DNA of 64,000 bases from an uncultured Bacteroidales bacterium (GTDB lineage Bacteria; Bacteroidota; Bacteroidia; Bacteroidales; WCHB1-69): assembly GCA_946413585.1 (NCBI GenBank), contig CAMKLG010000011.1, positions 1 through 64,000 on the forward strand, written 5' to 3'. The translations under genes were made by a program, and so were the position numbers. Below the pieces are notes generated by a model. It was not told where the DNA came from, did not search any database, and saw only the letters and a program-made list of their open reading frames with translations. This document shows, in pieces, positions 56,562-64,000 of the stretch (position 1 is the first letter of the stretch; each line of letters begins with the position of its first letter).

Positions 56562-58043
56562 CTAATTTTTCACACACCTGACAGAAAACCCTTTGTCGGA
56601 AGTCGTATAATTGCTGGAAAAGGCTGCATTGTCGTACGAGAGCGTCCAATAGACGCAATCGCTGTTGGAAGAGCCGTTCCGGGAGGTGGTCCAGAAGAAG
56701 CCCTGCGTGTAGAGCCCGTTGAAGGAGCCGTTATAGGAACCGGCGGGGCGGGCATCAAACAGGGTGATATTGTTGGCAGACAGGTCGTTACCCACCGCGC
56801 AGTTCACGTCGGAAGTCTGCCAGTACTCGTTGGCGGCAAGGGCCTTGGCCAAGTTGCTCGCCGACTGTCCGCAATAGTAGGCGTTGTCGGCTGCCAGCCA
56901 AGAGGCCAACTGCGAAAATTCCGTGGTCGAGGGAAGATGCCAGCCGTTGGGGCAGACCCCCTGCATCCCGCTGGGGGCATTGTCGGTGTAGTTGCTCTGG
57001 GTGCCGTGCCGCGCTGCCGCCACGTTGTAGAGCAGCCCGAAGGTCTCAGTCTCGGCGGCGGAGGTACCCGCGTTGTAGTAGCGAGGTTCCGAGGTAGAGA
57101 TGGTCAGAGCGTTGGAAATAGCCGTCCCGTCGGCGAAGTGCGTCACGCGCAGGTTCTCGCGCATCCAGCACTGCTCGCCAATGAGCACGGTGGCATACAC
57201 GTTGTTGTCGTAGTCGGTCACGGTGCCGCAGTTGAAACCGTAATTGCGGGTGATGGTGTTGTTGGTCACACTGCCGGAAGCCGCCGCGGCCCCATAGCCG
57301 TTGTCGGCGCGGTTGAAACAGACCACGCTGTTGAGCAGGATACCGTTGTTCTGCACATAGACTCCTCCACCCTTGGCCGGTTGGTCGTCCGCGATGCCGT
57401 GGGCCATGCAGAGGGTGATGACGCAGTGCGTCACCGTGCCGCCATCGACCAAAACCCCGCCGCCATGGACGGAGGACTTGCCGTGCCGCACGACACAGCC
57501 CTCCAGCCTTCCGCCTGTCTGCACTGTAGCCACGCGATGGGTCATCCCACCGTCGAGCACTGTGCAGCGCGACAGATTCGTCCACTGGCTGTTTGCGCCG
57601 GGAAGCTGCCGTTGCGTGGTGTCCATGCCCGTGCTGGTGGTCGCATACCCGCCCGTGACGGTCACGCCCTCAGGGATCACCAGCTCCGCAGCCTCCTCAT
57701 ACAGCCCCGCCATGACATAGACATGTGTACCTGCATTGGCAATGGCCAATGCCCCTGACACCGTACGCTTCGCCGTTTCCCACGAGAGCCCGTTGCCGCT
57801 GTCGTCCGTTGCAGCCGCCGACACAAAGACCTGTGCGTGAGCATGTGCGCAGAGGCACAGGAGGAGGACTGCAAGGACACGCAGGCTCCTACCCCATACT
57901 GCGTTTCGCTTGTATGGGGTTATTTGCACTCCGTGCGCCCCACACTGCGCCCCACACTGCGGCTTCGCCTTGTGTGGGGTTAATTGCACTCCGTGCGTAT
58001 TGCCTCTTCGAGGCTGCTCAAGGTATATTGTTAGATTTAACAT
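56562..58043 (-). CDS. FISUMP-domain (Fibrobacter succinogenes major paralogous domain) secreted protein with beta-helix-like N-terminus, copy 1
   Basis: VTDYDNNVYATVLIGEQCWMRENLRVTHFADGT...GVCPNGWHLPSTTEFSQL...GFSVRCVKN. Confidence 0.85.
   Translation of the reverse strand: MLNLTIYLEQPRRGNTHGVQLTPHKAKPQCGAQCGAHGVQITPYKRNAVWGRSLRVLAVLLLCLCAHAHAQVFVSAAATDDSGNGLSWETAKRTVSGALAIANAGTHVYVMAGLYEEAAELVIPEGVTVTGGYATTSTGMDTTQRQLPGANSQWTNLSRCTVLDGGMTHRVATVQTGGRLEGCVVRHGKSSVHGGGVLVDGGTVTHCVITLCMAHGIADDQPAKGGGVYVQNNGILLNSVVCFNRADNGYGAAAASGSVTNNTITRNYGFNCGTVTDYDNNVYATVLIGEQCWMRENLRVTHFADGTAISNALTISTSEPRYYNAGTSAAETETFGLLYNVAAARHGTQSNYTDNAPSGMQGVCPNGWHLPSTTEFSQLASWLAADNAYYCGQSASNLAKALAANEYWQTSDVNCAVGNDLSANNITLFDARPAGSYNGSFNGLYTQGFFWTTSRNGSSNSDCVYWTLSYDNAAFSSNYTTSDKGFSVRCVKN
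57892..57988. repeat. Two hairpin-containing repeats (ccccatac...gtatgggg and ccccacac...gtgtgggg, each followed by ttnnttgcactccgtgcg-like sequence)
   Basis: 57892-57899/57912-57919 and 57950-57957/57972-57979 with a paired base change. Confidence 0.85.
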
Positions 58044-58090
58044 TCTTTATTTTTCATTCTGCATTCATATTTAGTTTTGTTTCTCCTTGT

Positions 58091-58108
58091 GACGCAAAAT
58101 TTTGCGTC
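58091..58108. repeat. Palindrome gacgcaaaattttgcgtc
   Basis: Direct reading; related to 60771-60798. Confidence 0.85.
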
Positions 58109-58121
58109 TCTACCCCTCCTC

Positions 58122-60731
58122 TCATTCGTCTCGGAGGCAGCGGACAGAATAACCCTCTGATGGATTTTGTGTGTCACGTATAACAGTTGGACTATCATAA
58201 GTTAATTTTCTACGCCAAGCAGTTGTTCCTGAAAGCGTAGAACTCCAATAATACGCGCCCTCTCCATATTTCCAATATTCACCGTTATAAGCACCTGCCG
58301 GAAGTATTCCAAAGTCGAGCAAATTATTGTCTGATGGAGCATTTCCGACGGCACATTCTACAGAAGAACTGTTCCAGCCTGAATTCGAAGCTATGGATTT
58401 TGCAATATTTTCAGTATTGCCACCACATAAATTCACGTGATGATCAGAAAGATAATCAGTCAACTGAGTCCATTCGGCATCACTGGGTATATGCCAGCCT
58501 GCAGGACATAGCTTTTGGATTGACTGTATAGAACTTGAAACCGCTAACGAAAAACCAGAATTAGTAACACTACCATCTGAGGTAAATCTTAAAGTCAATG
58601 GTCCAGATTGAGAAGTGACATTTAAAGAACCTGATCCCTGATAACTTCCTATTTGCTGTGACGTACCTATTCCATCATAAACATAAATATGGTCGCAACA
58701 ATTCTCTGTATTATAATCACCTGCAATGGTAAGTCGAGCACCTTCAACTGCTGGAACCAATACTACCGTAGCATTACGACTATTTGCATAATTGCCATCT
58801 GGTCCACCATTATCATAAATCATCATCAGAGAATTAACAGTAAGCGTTACTTCTCCTGACTCTGGCATACTATAGCTTGACATATTCGTTGAAGCAATCC
58901 ATTTGTAAAGATAACCATATTCCTGTACAATTGTCGAATCGTTATTGGGATAGTATCTTAGAGCCACCGTTGGAGAAATAGAATTACCCAACGCTATTCC
59001 CGCTCCGTCAGTATAATGAGTAACACGCAAGTTCTCTTTCATCCAGCATTGCGAACCAATTTGCACCGTGTTATACTGGTTCCCGTCATAGTCAGTGAGG
59101 GTCGTCACCCCACAACCTCCAGACATTATCGTCCGCTCCTCCCCATAGCTAACCCCTGCATGATTGACTGCGTATGCCCGTACATAATAGGTAACTTCTC
59201 CCGACAGTCCGGAAATGATTGCCGAGAATTGAGCCACACCAACCCCTTGAATATGATTGTCCTCTATTGTAGGATTATGAGAGGTGCTCCAACAGAAACC
59301 GTAATTCGTTATCTCTGAACCTGCATCTTGACAGAATCCTTTTGCCATAGCTTGAGTCGATGTGTTCCGGGTAGCCTCCGTAGTATGAACTACAGAAAGT
59401 TCATCCAACTGTTTCACGCAACGGACGGAATAGGCATTGGACTTAGTTCCTGTATTGCGAATCATTCTGTTGTCATCATAATTCATGTACCGATTCCACC
59501 CACTGGTTGAACTATTTTCTCTGGTACTCCAAAAACTAGCGTTTGTGCTGAAAGCATAGTAGTTGTCTGTACGGTAGCCAGCAGGATATGACGCATATCC
59601 CGTAACATTATTGTTCTCTTGGCTATTTCCGACATAACACCCCGTACTAGATGAACTCCATCCAGATCTCGAAGCCAAAGCCTTTGCTATCTGTCCGTCA
59701 TAGCCACTGCAACGATAACGGGAAATGCCATTCACAAAGCTTGTCAATTCCGTCCATTCGGCATCGCTCGGCACATGCCAACCCTGAGGGCATATACCTG
59801 TCACACCTGAGGGGTTGTCATTGGAAGAAGGGGCTCCGTGCATCACCGCCGGCCAATTGTACAAGTATCCATAATTCACAAGATTAGTGGCAGTGAGCGC
59901 ATTGTAGTTGATATAATAGTAAGGTGATGTGCTCGAGGTTGGCTGGTTGTTTCCCAACGGAATAGCCGTTCCGTCGTTGTAATGCGTGGTACGGAGGTTC
60001 TCGTGGGTCCAGCACTGCTGGCCGATCACCACCGTATTATAGACATTGCCGTCGTAGTCGGCCACCTTACCGCAGTGGGTGGGCCAGTTGCGGGTGATGG
60101 TGTTGTTCACGAGAGAACCAGGGCCGCCTGCCACAGCTGGGCCATTGTCGCCACGGCACTCGGTAATCACACAGTTGGTGAGGACACCGTTGTTGCGAAT
60201 GTAAGCGCCACCGCCTTCGGCCGTGCGGGCACTTTCTTGGATGGCATCGCACTCACGGATCACGCAGTAGCGCACCATGCCACCGTCAATCAACACACCG
60301 CCGCCCTGTCCCGTGGTAACCCCTCTACGCATCACGCAGCCCTCCAAAAGCCCGTTCACCACGGCGATACGGTTCGAACCGCCACCGGTAAGTATCGTGC
60401 AGACTGCTGCGTTCTCCCACCGGCTGTTGGTGCCAGGAAGTTCCCGACCTGCGGTGTCCGTGCCCGACAGTGTGAGACGATAGCCGCCCTTCACAGAAAC
60501 GCCTGCAGGAATGTTCAGTTGCGACCCCACGCTATAGCTACCGGCCTTCACATACACCGTGCCGTTGTTACCCGCCGCCGCAATGCCCGCCGCTATGGTC
60601 TGCTTTGCCGTCCCCCACGTCTGGCCATTGTTACTATCATTCCCTGAGGAAGAGACAAAGACCTGCGTCTGCGCGTACGCCATTGACACCGCACAGCACA
60701 TTATTGCCATTATGATTGTTCGTATATTCAT
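58122..60731 (-). CDS. FISUMP-domain secreted protein with two or more FISUMP units, copy 2 (869 aa)
   Basis: Three occurrences of the DYDGN.YNTV.IG.QCW..ENLR.THY.DG-type start region or its paired C-terminus; ...SVRCVKQ and ...SVRCLRDE. Confidence 0.85.
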   Translation of the reverse strand: MNIRTIIMAIMCCAVSMAYAQTQVFVSSSGNDSNNGQTWGTAKQTIAAGIAAAGNNGTVYVKAGSYSVGSQLNIPAGVSVKGGYRLTLSGTDTAGRELPGTNSRWENAAVCTILTGGGSNRIAVVNGLLEGCVMRRGVTTGQGGGVLIDGGMVRYCVIRECDAIQESARTAEGGGAYIRNNGVLTNCVITECRGDNGPAVAGGPGSLVNNTITRNWPTHCGKVADYDGNVYNTVVIGQQCWTHENLRTTHYNDGTAIPLGNNQPTSSTSPYYYINYNALTATNLVNYGYLYNWPAVMHGAPSSNDNPSGVTGICPQGWHVPSDAEWTELTSFVNGISRYRCSGYDGQIAKALASRSGWSSSSTGCYVGNSQENNNVTGYASYPAGYRTDNYYAFSTNASFWSTRENSSTSGWNRYMNYDDNRMIRNTGTKSNAYSVRCVKQLDELSVVHTTEATRNTSTQAMAKGFCQDAGSEITNYGFCWSTSHNPTIEDNHIQGVGVAQFSAIISGLSGEVTYYVRAYAVNHAGVSYGEERTIMSGGCGVTTLTDYDGNQYNTVQIGSQCWMKENLRVTHYTDGAGIALGNSISPTVALRYYPNNDSTIVQEYGYLYKWIASTNMSSYSMPESGEVTLTVNSLMMIYDNGGPDGNYANSRNATVVLVPAVEGARLTIAGDYNTENCCDHIYVYDGIGTSQQIGSYQGSGSLNVTSQSGPLTLRFTSDGSVTNSGFSLAVSSSIQSIQKLCPAGWHIPSDAEWTQLTDYLSDHHVNLCGGNTENIAKSIASNSGWNSSSVECAVGNAPSDNNLLDFGILPAGAYNGEYWKYGEGAYYWSSTLSGTTAWRRKLTYDSPTVIRDTQNPSEGYSVRCLRDE

Positions 60732-60770
60732 TGTTTTGTCGTATATTCGTTTATGTTATTATTTCGCGGT

Positions 60771-60798
60771 GTAGAGACGCAAAATATTGCGTCTCTAC
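60771..60798. repeat. Palindromic element gtagagacgcaaaatattgcgtctctac
   Basis: 12-bp arms, 4-nt loop; intergenic. Confidence 0.88.
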
Positions 60799-60818
60799 AG
60801 TTCTCTTTATTCGTCGTT

Positions 60819-62138
60819 TTATTCCGAATCTTTGAGACAGCGAAGGGAACGTCCTTCAGACGTTTCACCATAATAAATTCTTACATAACTCTGTCCGTAA
60901 TCGAGAAAAAGGTAGTAAACGTAGCTACCTGTCACAGTAGTACTCCACAAATAGGCATATCCAGCGAAATGATAAGCATAAGAAGAAGAGCGAAAACCCG
61001 CAGGCATAACACCAAAACGCGTGGCATTATTATTGGCAGGAGTATTACCTATAGCACAGTTGTTACTATATAAGTCCCATCCTGTTTTAGAAGCCAACGC
61101 TTTGGATATGTTGGCGGAATTTCCACCACACCACCAAGCACTTCGAGAGGAAACAAAATTTATTAATTGATTCCATTCAGCATAGCTCGGCACATGCCAA
61201 CCCTCAGGGCAAACACCCTGCACGCCGCTGGGGTTGGCATTGGAAGTAGCTGATCCATGCATCACAGCCGCCCAATTGTAAAGCAGACCGTATGCAACTA
61301 CATTACTGGCACTATTATTGGGGTAATACCAATATGCAACCGTTGAACTTGTAGAAGAATTGGTCGGTATCGCCGTGCCATCTGAATAGTGCGTTGTTCG
61401 CAAGTTCTCCTTCATCCAGCATTGGGAGCCAATCTGCACAGTGTGGTAAGTATTGCCGTCGTAGTCGGTAACGGTACCGCACTGGGAAGGCCAGTTGCGG
61501 GTGATGGTGTTGTTGATGAGGCTGCCGTCCTCGCCGGAAACGCCCGCACCGTTGTCGCCCCGGCACTCGGTTACCACGCTGTTGAGCAACATGCCGTTGT
61601 TCTTCACGTAGGCGCCGCCGCCCTCGGCCGTGCCGTCGTCATCGTGGATGGCATCGTTCCAAATCAGCACACAGTAGCGCGCCGTGCCCCCGTCAATCAG
61701 CAAGCCGCCACCCATGGTGTTGGTAAAGCCATAACGGGCCACGCAGCCGTCCAAAGTGCCGTTCACCGTGGCAATGCGGTGGTTGCCCGCGCCGGAGATA
61801 ATGGTGCACCACGAGGTGTTGCCCCAATTGCTGTTGATGCCGGGGAGTCGCCGCAGGGAGGTGTCGGTGCCGGCAGAAGACTGCTGGTAGCCGCCCATCA
61901 CCGTCACGCCGGCGGGAATGGTGAGCTCGGCGGTGGTGGCGTAATTGCCGGCCTTCACAAACACCGTGCCGTTGCCGCCCGCCGCAGCGATGCCCGCCGC
62001 AATGGTCTTCTTAGCCGTCTCCCACGTGGTGCCGTCGCCGTTGTCGTTGGAGGCGGAAGCGGAAACAAAAACCGTGTTTTGCGCCTGTAAGCCTGCCAGA
62101 AGGAGGACACAAAAAGCAAATAAAAGATATCTTTTCAT
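60819..62138 (-). CDS. FISUMP-domain secreted protein, copy 3
   Basis: MKRYLLFAFCVLLLAGLQAQ signal peptide; TDYDGNTYHTVQIGSQCWMKENLRTTHYSDGTAI; GVCPEGWHVPSYAEWNQL; RSLRCLKDSE. Confidence 0.87.
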   Translation of the reverse strand: MKRYLLFAFCVLLLAGLQAQNTVFVSASASNDNGDGTTWETAKKTIAAGIAAAGGNGTVFVKAGNYATTAELTIPAGVTVMGGYQQSSAGTDTSLRRLPGINSNWGNTSWCTIISGAGNHRIATVNGTLDGCVARYGFTNTMGGGLLIDGGTARYCVLIWNDAIHDDDGTAEGGGAYVKNNGMLLNSVVTECRGDNGAGVSGEDGSLINNTITRNWPSQCGTVTDYDGNTYHTVQIGSQCWMKENLRTTHYSDGTAIPTNSSTSSTVAYWYYPNNSASNVVAYGLLYNWAAVMHGSATSNANPSGVQGVCPEGWHVPSYAEWNQLINFVSSRSAWWCGGNSANISKALASKTGWDLYSNNCAIGNTPANNNATRFGVMPAGFRSSSYAYHFAGYAYLWSTTVTGSYVYYLFLDYGQSYVRIYYGETSEGRSLRCLKDSE

Positions 62139-62301
62139 TGGAAACATTTTTTCAACTTTTACCATATACATTTCATCTTGCAAAGATGCAACTGTTTTTA
62201 ATTAATACAATATAATGTGGAGAAAAATTGTGTGGAGACAGACTTCAGGTTTCAGGTTCCAGGTTTCAAGTTTCAGAGAACACCTGACACCTGATATGGA
62301 G

Positions 62302-62323
62302 GCGACTGCGTCCCCGCAGTCGC
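62302..62323. terminator. GC-rich hairpin after the CDS at 62337..63992 (possible terminator, no T-tract)
   Basis: gcgactgcgtccccgcagtcgc. Confidence 0.4.
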
Positions 62324-62336
62324 AAGCAGAATCCGC

Positions 62337-63992
62337 CTACAGCGTGCGGATGAGCCGCACGGACTGCCCCCAGTAGCACTCTACGCCCTGATAGGGGAAT
62401 ACACGGCCCGAGGATCCGAAGAAAGCCATGCGATAGGCGTACCGTTGCTCCACATAACTGCCTGCCGCATAATAAGGATAGCCCCATGAGGACCAGTAGG
62501 CGCCAGCATTTCCAACCTGCGTCACTGTGAAAGAGTTCAGACTAGTGCTTGTCCTGCAGCGAAAACCAGCTGCGGGAAGGAATACAGCCCCTGCATCCTC
62601 CAAGATTGCCCAAGAAGCCGTATCATAAACATTCACCGTATAATCATGGATATTCGGAATGTAATCAACGCTGTCGGGCATCTGCCAGTTGTCAGGCAGA
62701 AGAATCATGCCCGGCACATCCACCACGGTGGCGAACGTGTGGAGTAAATCTGCGTTCGGACGACCGGTCATGAGATAATTCCATTCGGCAAACTCAGGGG
62801 TGCGCCATAGGCCGGCCACGCTGTCTCCATTTGAGATGGGATTACGTCCCCAGTCATAAAAGACATTGCCTCCCCCATTGTTATAATACGTGTTGTTATT
62901 TGGGACGTATGTCGGATCGTTACCGGTTCCCCAAGAGAAGAGGTCTATCCAATCAGTGTAAGTATGGTCACCGCTGGTAAGGTTCAGGTTATCCATACCT
63001 ATCATGTCATACTGTTGCTCAGCAAACCGCCACGTGTTCGTGGAAGGCTGGTATTGGAGATTTCCTTTCGAGAAGGTGGCGTATGTGTTGATTTTCACAC
63101 GGAAACTGTCAATACGATGAGTATAGGCAATAAGTTGAAGGGAATCGCCCAACAAGGTCGAGAAATCATCTTGCGGTGTAAGCCAAGCGACAGCGCGTTG
63201 AGGCAAAGAATCAGGTCCCAAACGCCATCTGGTTGTTCTCTCCACAGAAGGGTCAATAGTAGAATAGGTAGTAACGAGAAATAATGTATCTTCCAACTCA
63301 CCGTCACCTTCCTTTATTTTGATGTGCAGTGCCATAGGACGCTTGTGCGCCACCGGAATATGATCAAAGGCTGTCACCCGTAACTTGATGGGATTTTGCA
63401 ACAAACTGTCAGGCTTCCCTACCTGTCCGTTTCCCGAAGGACATGTAACAACAGGGGTAGTGCAATAGTGCGCATCCTCCCCCACATTGTTAAACCATTC
63501 CATGCAAAACGAAATGTCATCTGGAGCATTAGCGTATGCTAAACAGCGGGTAACAGAGTTTAAAATTTCTTCGGCAGCCGTGACAATCTTATTCATCTTA
63601 CCAATGGTCTTCAAAACATTTTGCAACTTCATGTGTTTTATATCCATACAATGTGAAGCAGTGCTAAAAGGGTTGGCAGAATGTTCAGCACTATTAATCA
63701 GGGAACCGGTTCCCGCTTGCCTCACATTATCAAAAATCGTACCGACCATCTTTTTCCTTTGATCCGTATTAAGAGAAGAAAAACCACTCGTCAAAAGATT
63801 GTCTGTAATTCCATTTACCACACTAGAAAAAGCGTCATAAACGGCATTATAAAGACAGGATCCCATATCAACCTGTAATCCTGCAAGAGAAAGCAACGGG
63901 AGCACAAACGTTTTCAAGCCGAATTCAGCTTTGGCTTGATTACTCCTACAAGTAAGATTAAAGAAAATCTGATCACGATGAAGTGAACTCAT
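62337..63992 (-). CDS. Secreted/surface protein with FISUMP-like C-terminal lectin-fold region; probably extends past the window edge
   Basis: LWRTPEFAEWNYLMTGRPNAD...AAGFRCRTSTSLNSFTVTQVGNAGAYWSSWG...AYRMAFFGSSGRVFPYQGVECYWGQSVRLIRTL; no clear signal peptide at the ORF start. Confidence 0.6.
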   Translation of the reverse strand: MSSLHRDQIFFNLTCRSNQAKAEFGLKTFVLPLLSLAGLQVDMGSCLYNAVYDAFSSVVNGITDNLLTSGFSSLNTDQRKKMVGTIFDNVRQAGTGSLINSAEHSANPFSTASHCMDIKHMKLQNVLKTIGKMNKIVTAAEEILNSVTRCLAYANAPDDISFCMEWFNNVGEDAHYCTTPVVTCPSGNGQVGKPDSLLQNPIKLRVTAFDHIPVAHKRPMALHIKIKEGDGELEDTLFLVTTYSTIDPSVERTTRWRLGPDSLPQRAVAWLTPQDDFSTLLGDSLQLIAYTHRIDSFRVKINTYATFSKGNLQYQPSTNTWRFAEQQYDMIGMDNLNLTSGDHTYTDWIDLFSWGTGNDPTYVPNNNTYYNNGGGNVFYDWGRNPISNGDSVAGLWRTPEFAEWNYLMTGRPNADLLHTFATVVDVPGMILLPDNWQMPDSVDYIPNIHDYTVNVYDTASWAILEDAGAVFLPAAGFRCRTSTSLNSFTVTQVGNAGAYWSSWGYPYYAAGSYVEQRYAYRMAFFGSSGRVFPYQGVECYWGQSVRLIRTL

Positions 63993-64000
63993 GTCAATGG

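Noticed and set aside
43004-63992. Diversity-generating retroelement targets (FGE-like C-terminus GGSWNYAAPYQRCGRRDYGSKHSRYEDCGFRVAL and FISUMP C-termini)
   Set aside because: Fold family fits DGR targets, but no reverse transcriptase or template-repeat pair was seen in this window.
1-64000. tRNA, rRNA or riboswitch
   Set aside because: No cloverleaf or rRNA-like sequence recognised by eye; an Infernal/tRNAscan run would be needed to exclude small RNAs.

Overview
This 64 kb window is Bacteroidota-type DNA: T9SS sorting signals, GldH, a SecDF fusion, and TAnnTTTG-like promoters ('tatttttgcac'). The left half holds redox, transport and AAA-ATPase genes. They are followed by a roughly 20 kb locus (about 9.4-29.8 kb) that looks like a leader-peptide export system of the NHLP/NHLM type embedded in an RsbU/RsbW/RsbV-like partner-switching circuit. 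That locus contains one orphan periplasmic binding protein, three membrane SpoIIE phosphatases and a T9SS subtilase. It also contains a family of very small genes with one conserved ~45-aa leader and short unrelated C-termini: four intact and one truncated, two of them absent from the supplied ORF track. The export genes are an anti-sigma-type ATPase, a STAS protein, a HlyD-like protein, a C39-peptidase ABC transporter, a second ABC transporter of NHLM_ABC2 type, an RND-type adaptor and TolC. I see no recognisable RiPP-modifying enzyme and no sigma factor in the window. The right half has housekeeping genes (gldH, ricT-like, secDF, ettA, tyrS, floA-like), a TonB-dependent receptor, a 3048-aa T9SS type-B surface protein with internal repeats, and a row of FISUMP-domain proteins. 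Intergenic regions carry telomere-like heptamer arrays, palindromes and REP-like repeats. I saw no rRNA, tRNA, CRISPR array or transposase. All family assignments come from reading the sequence by eye; no database search was run.
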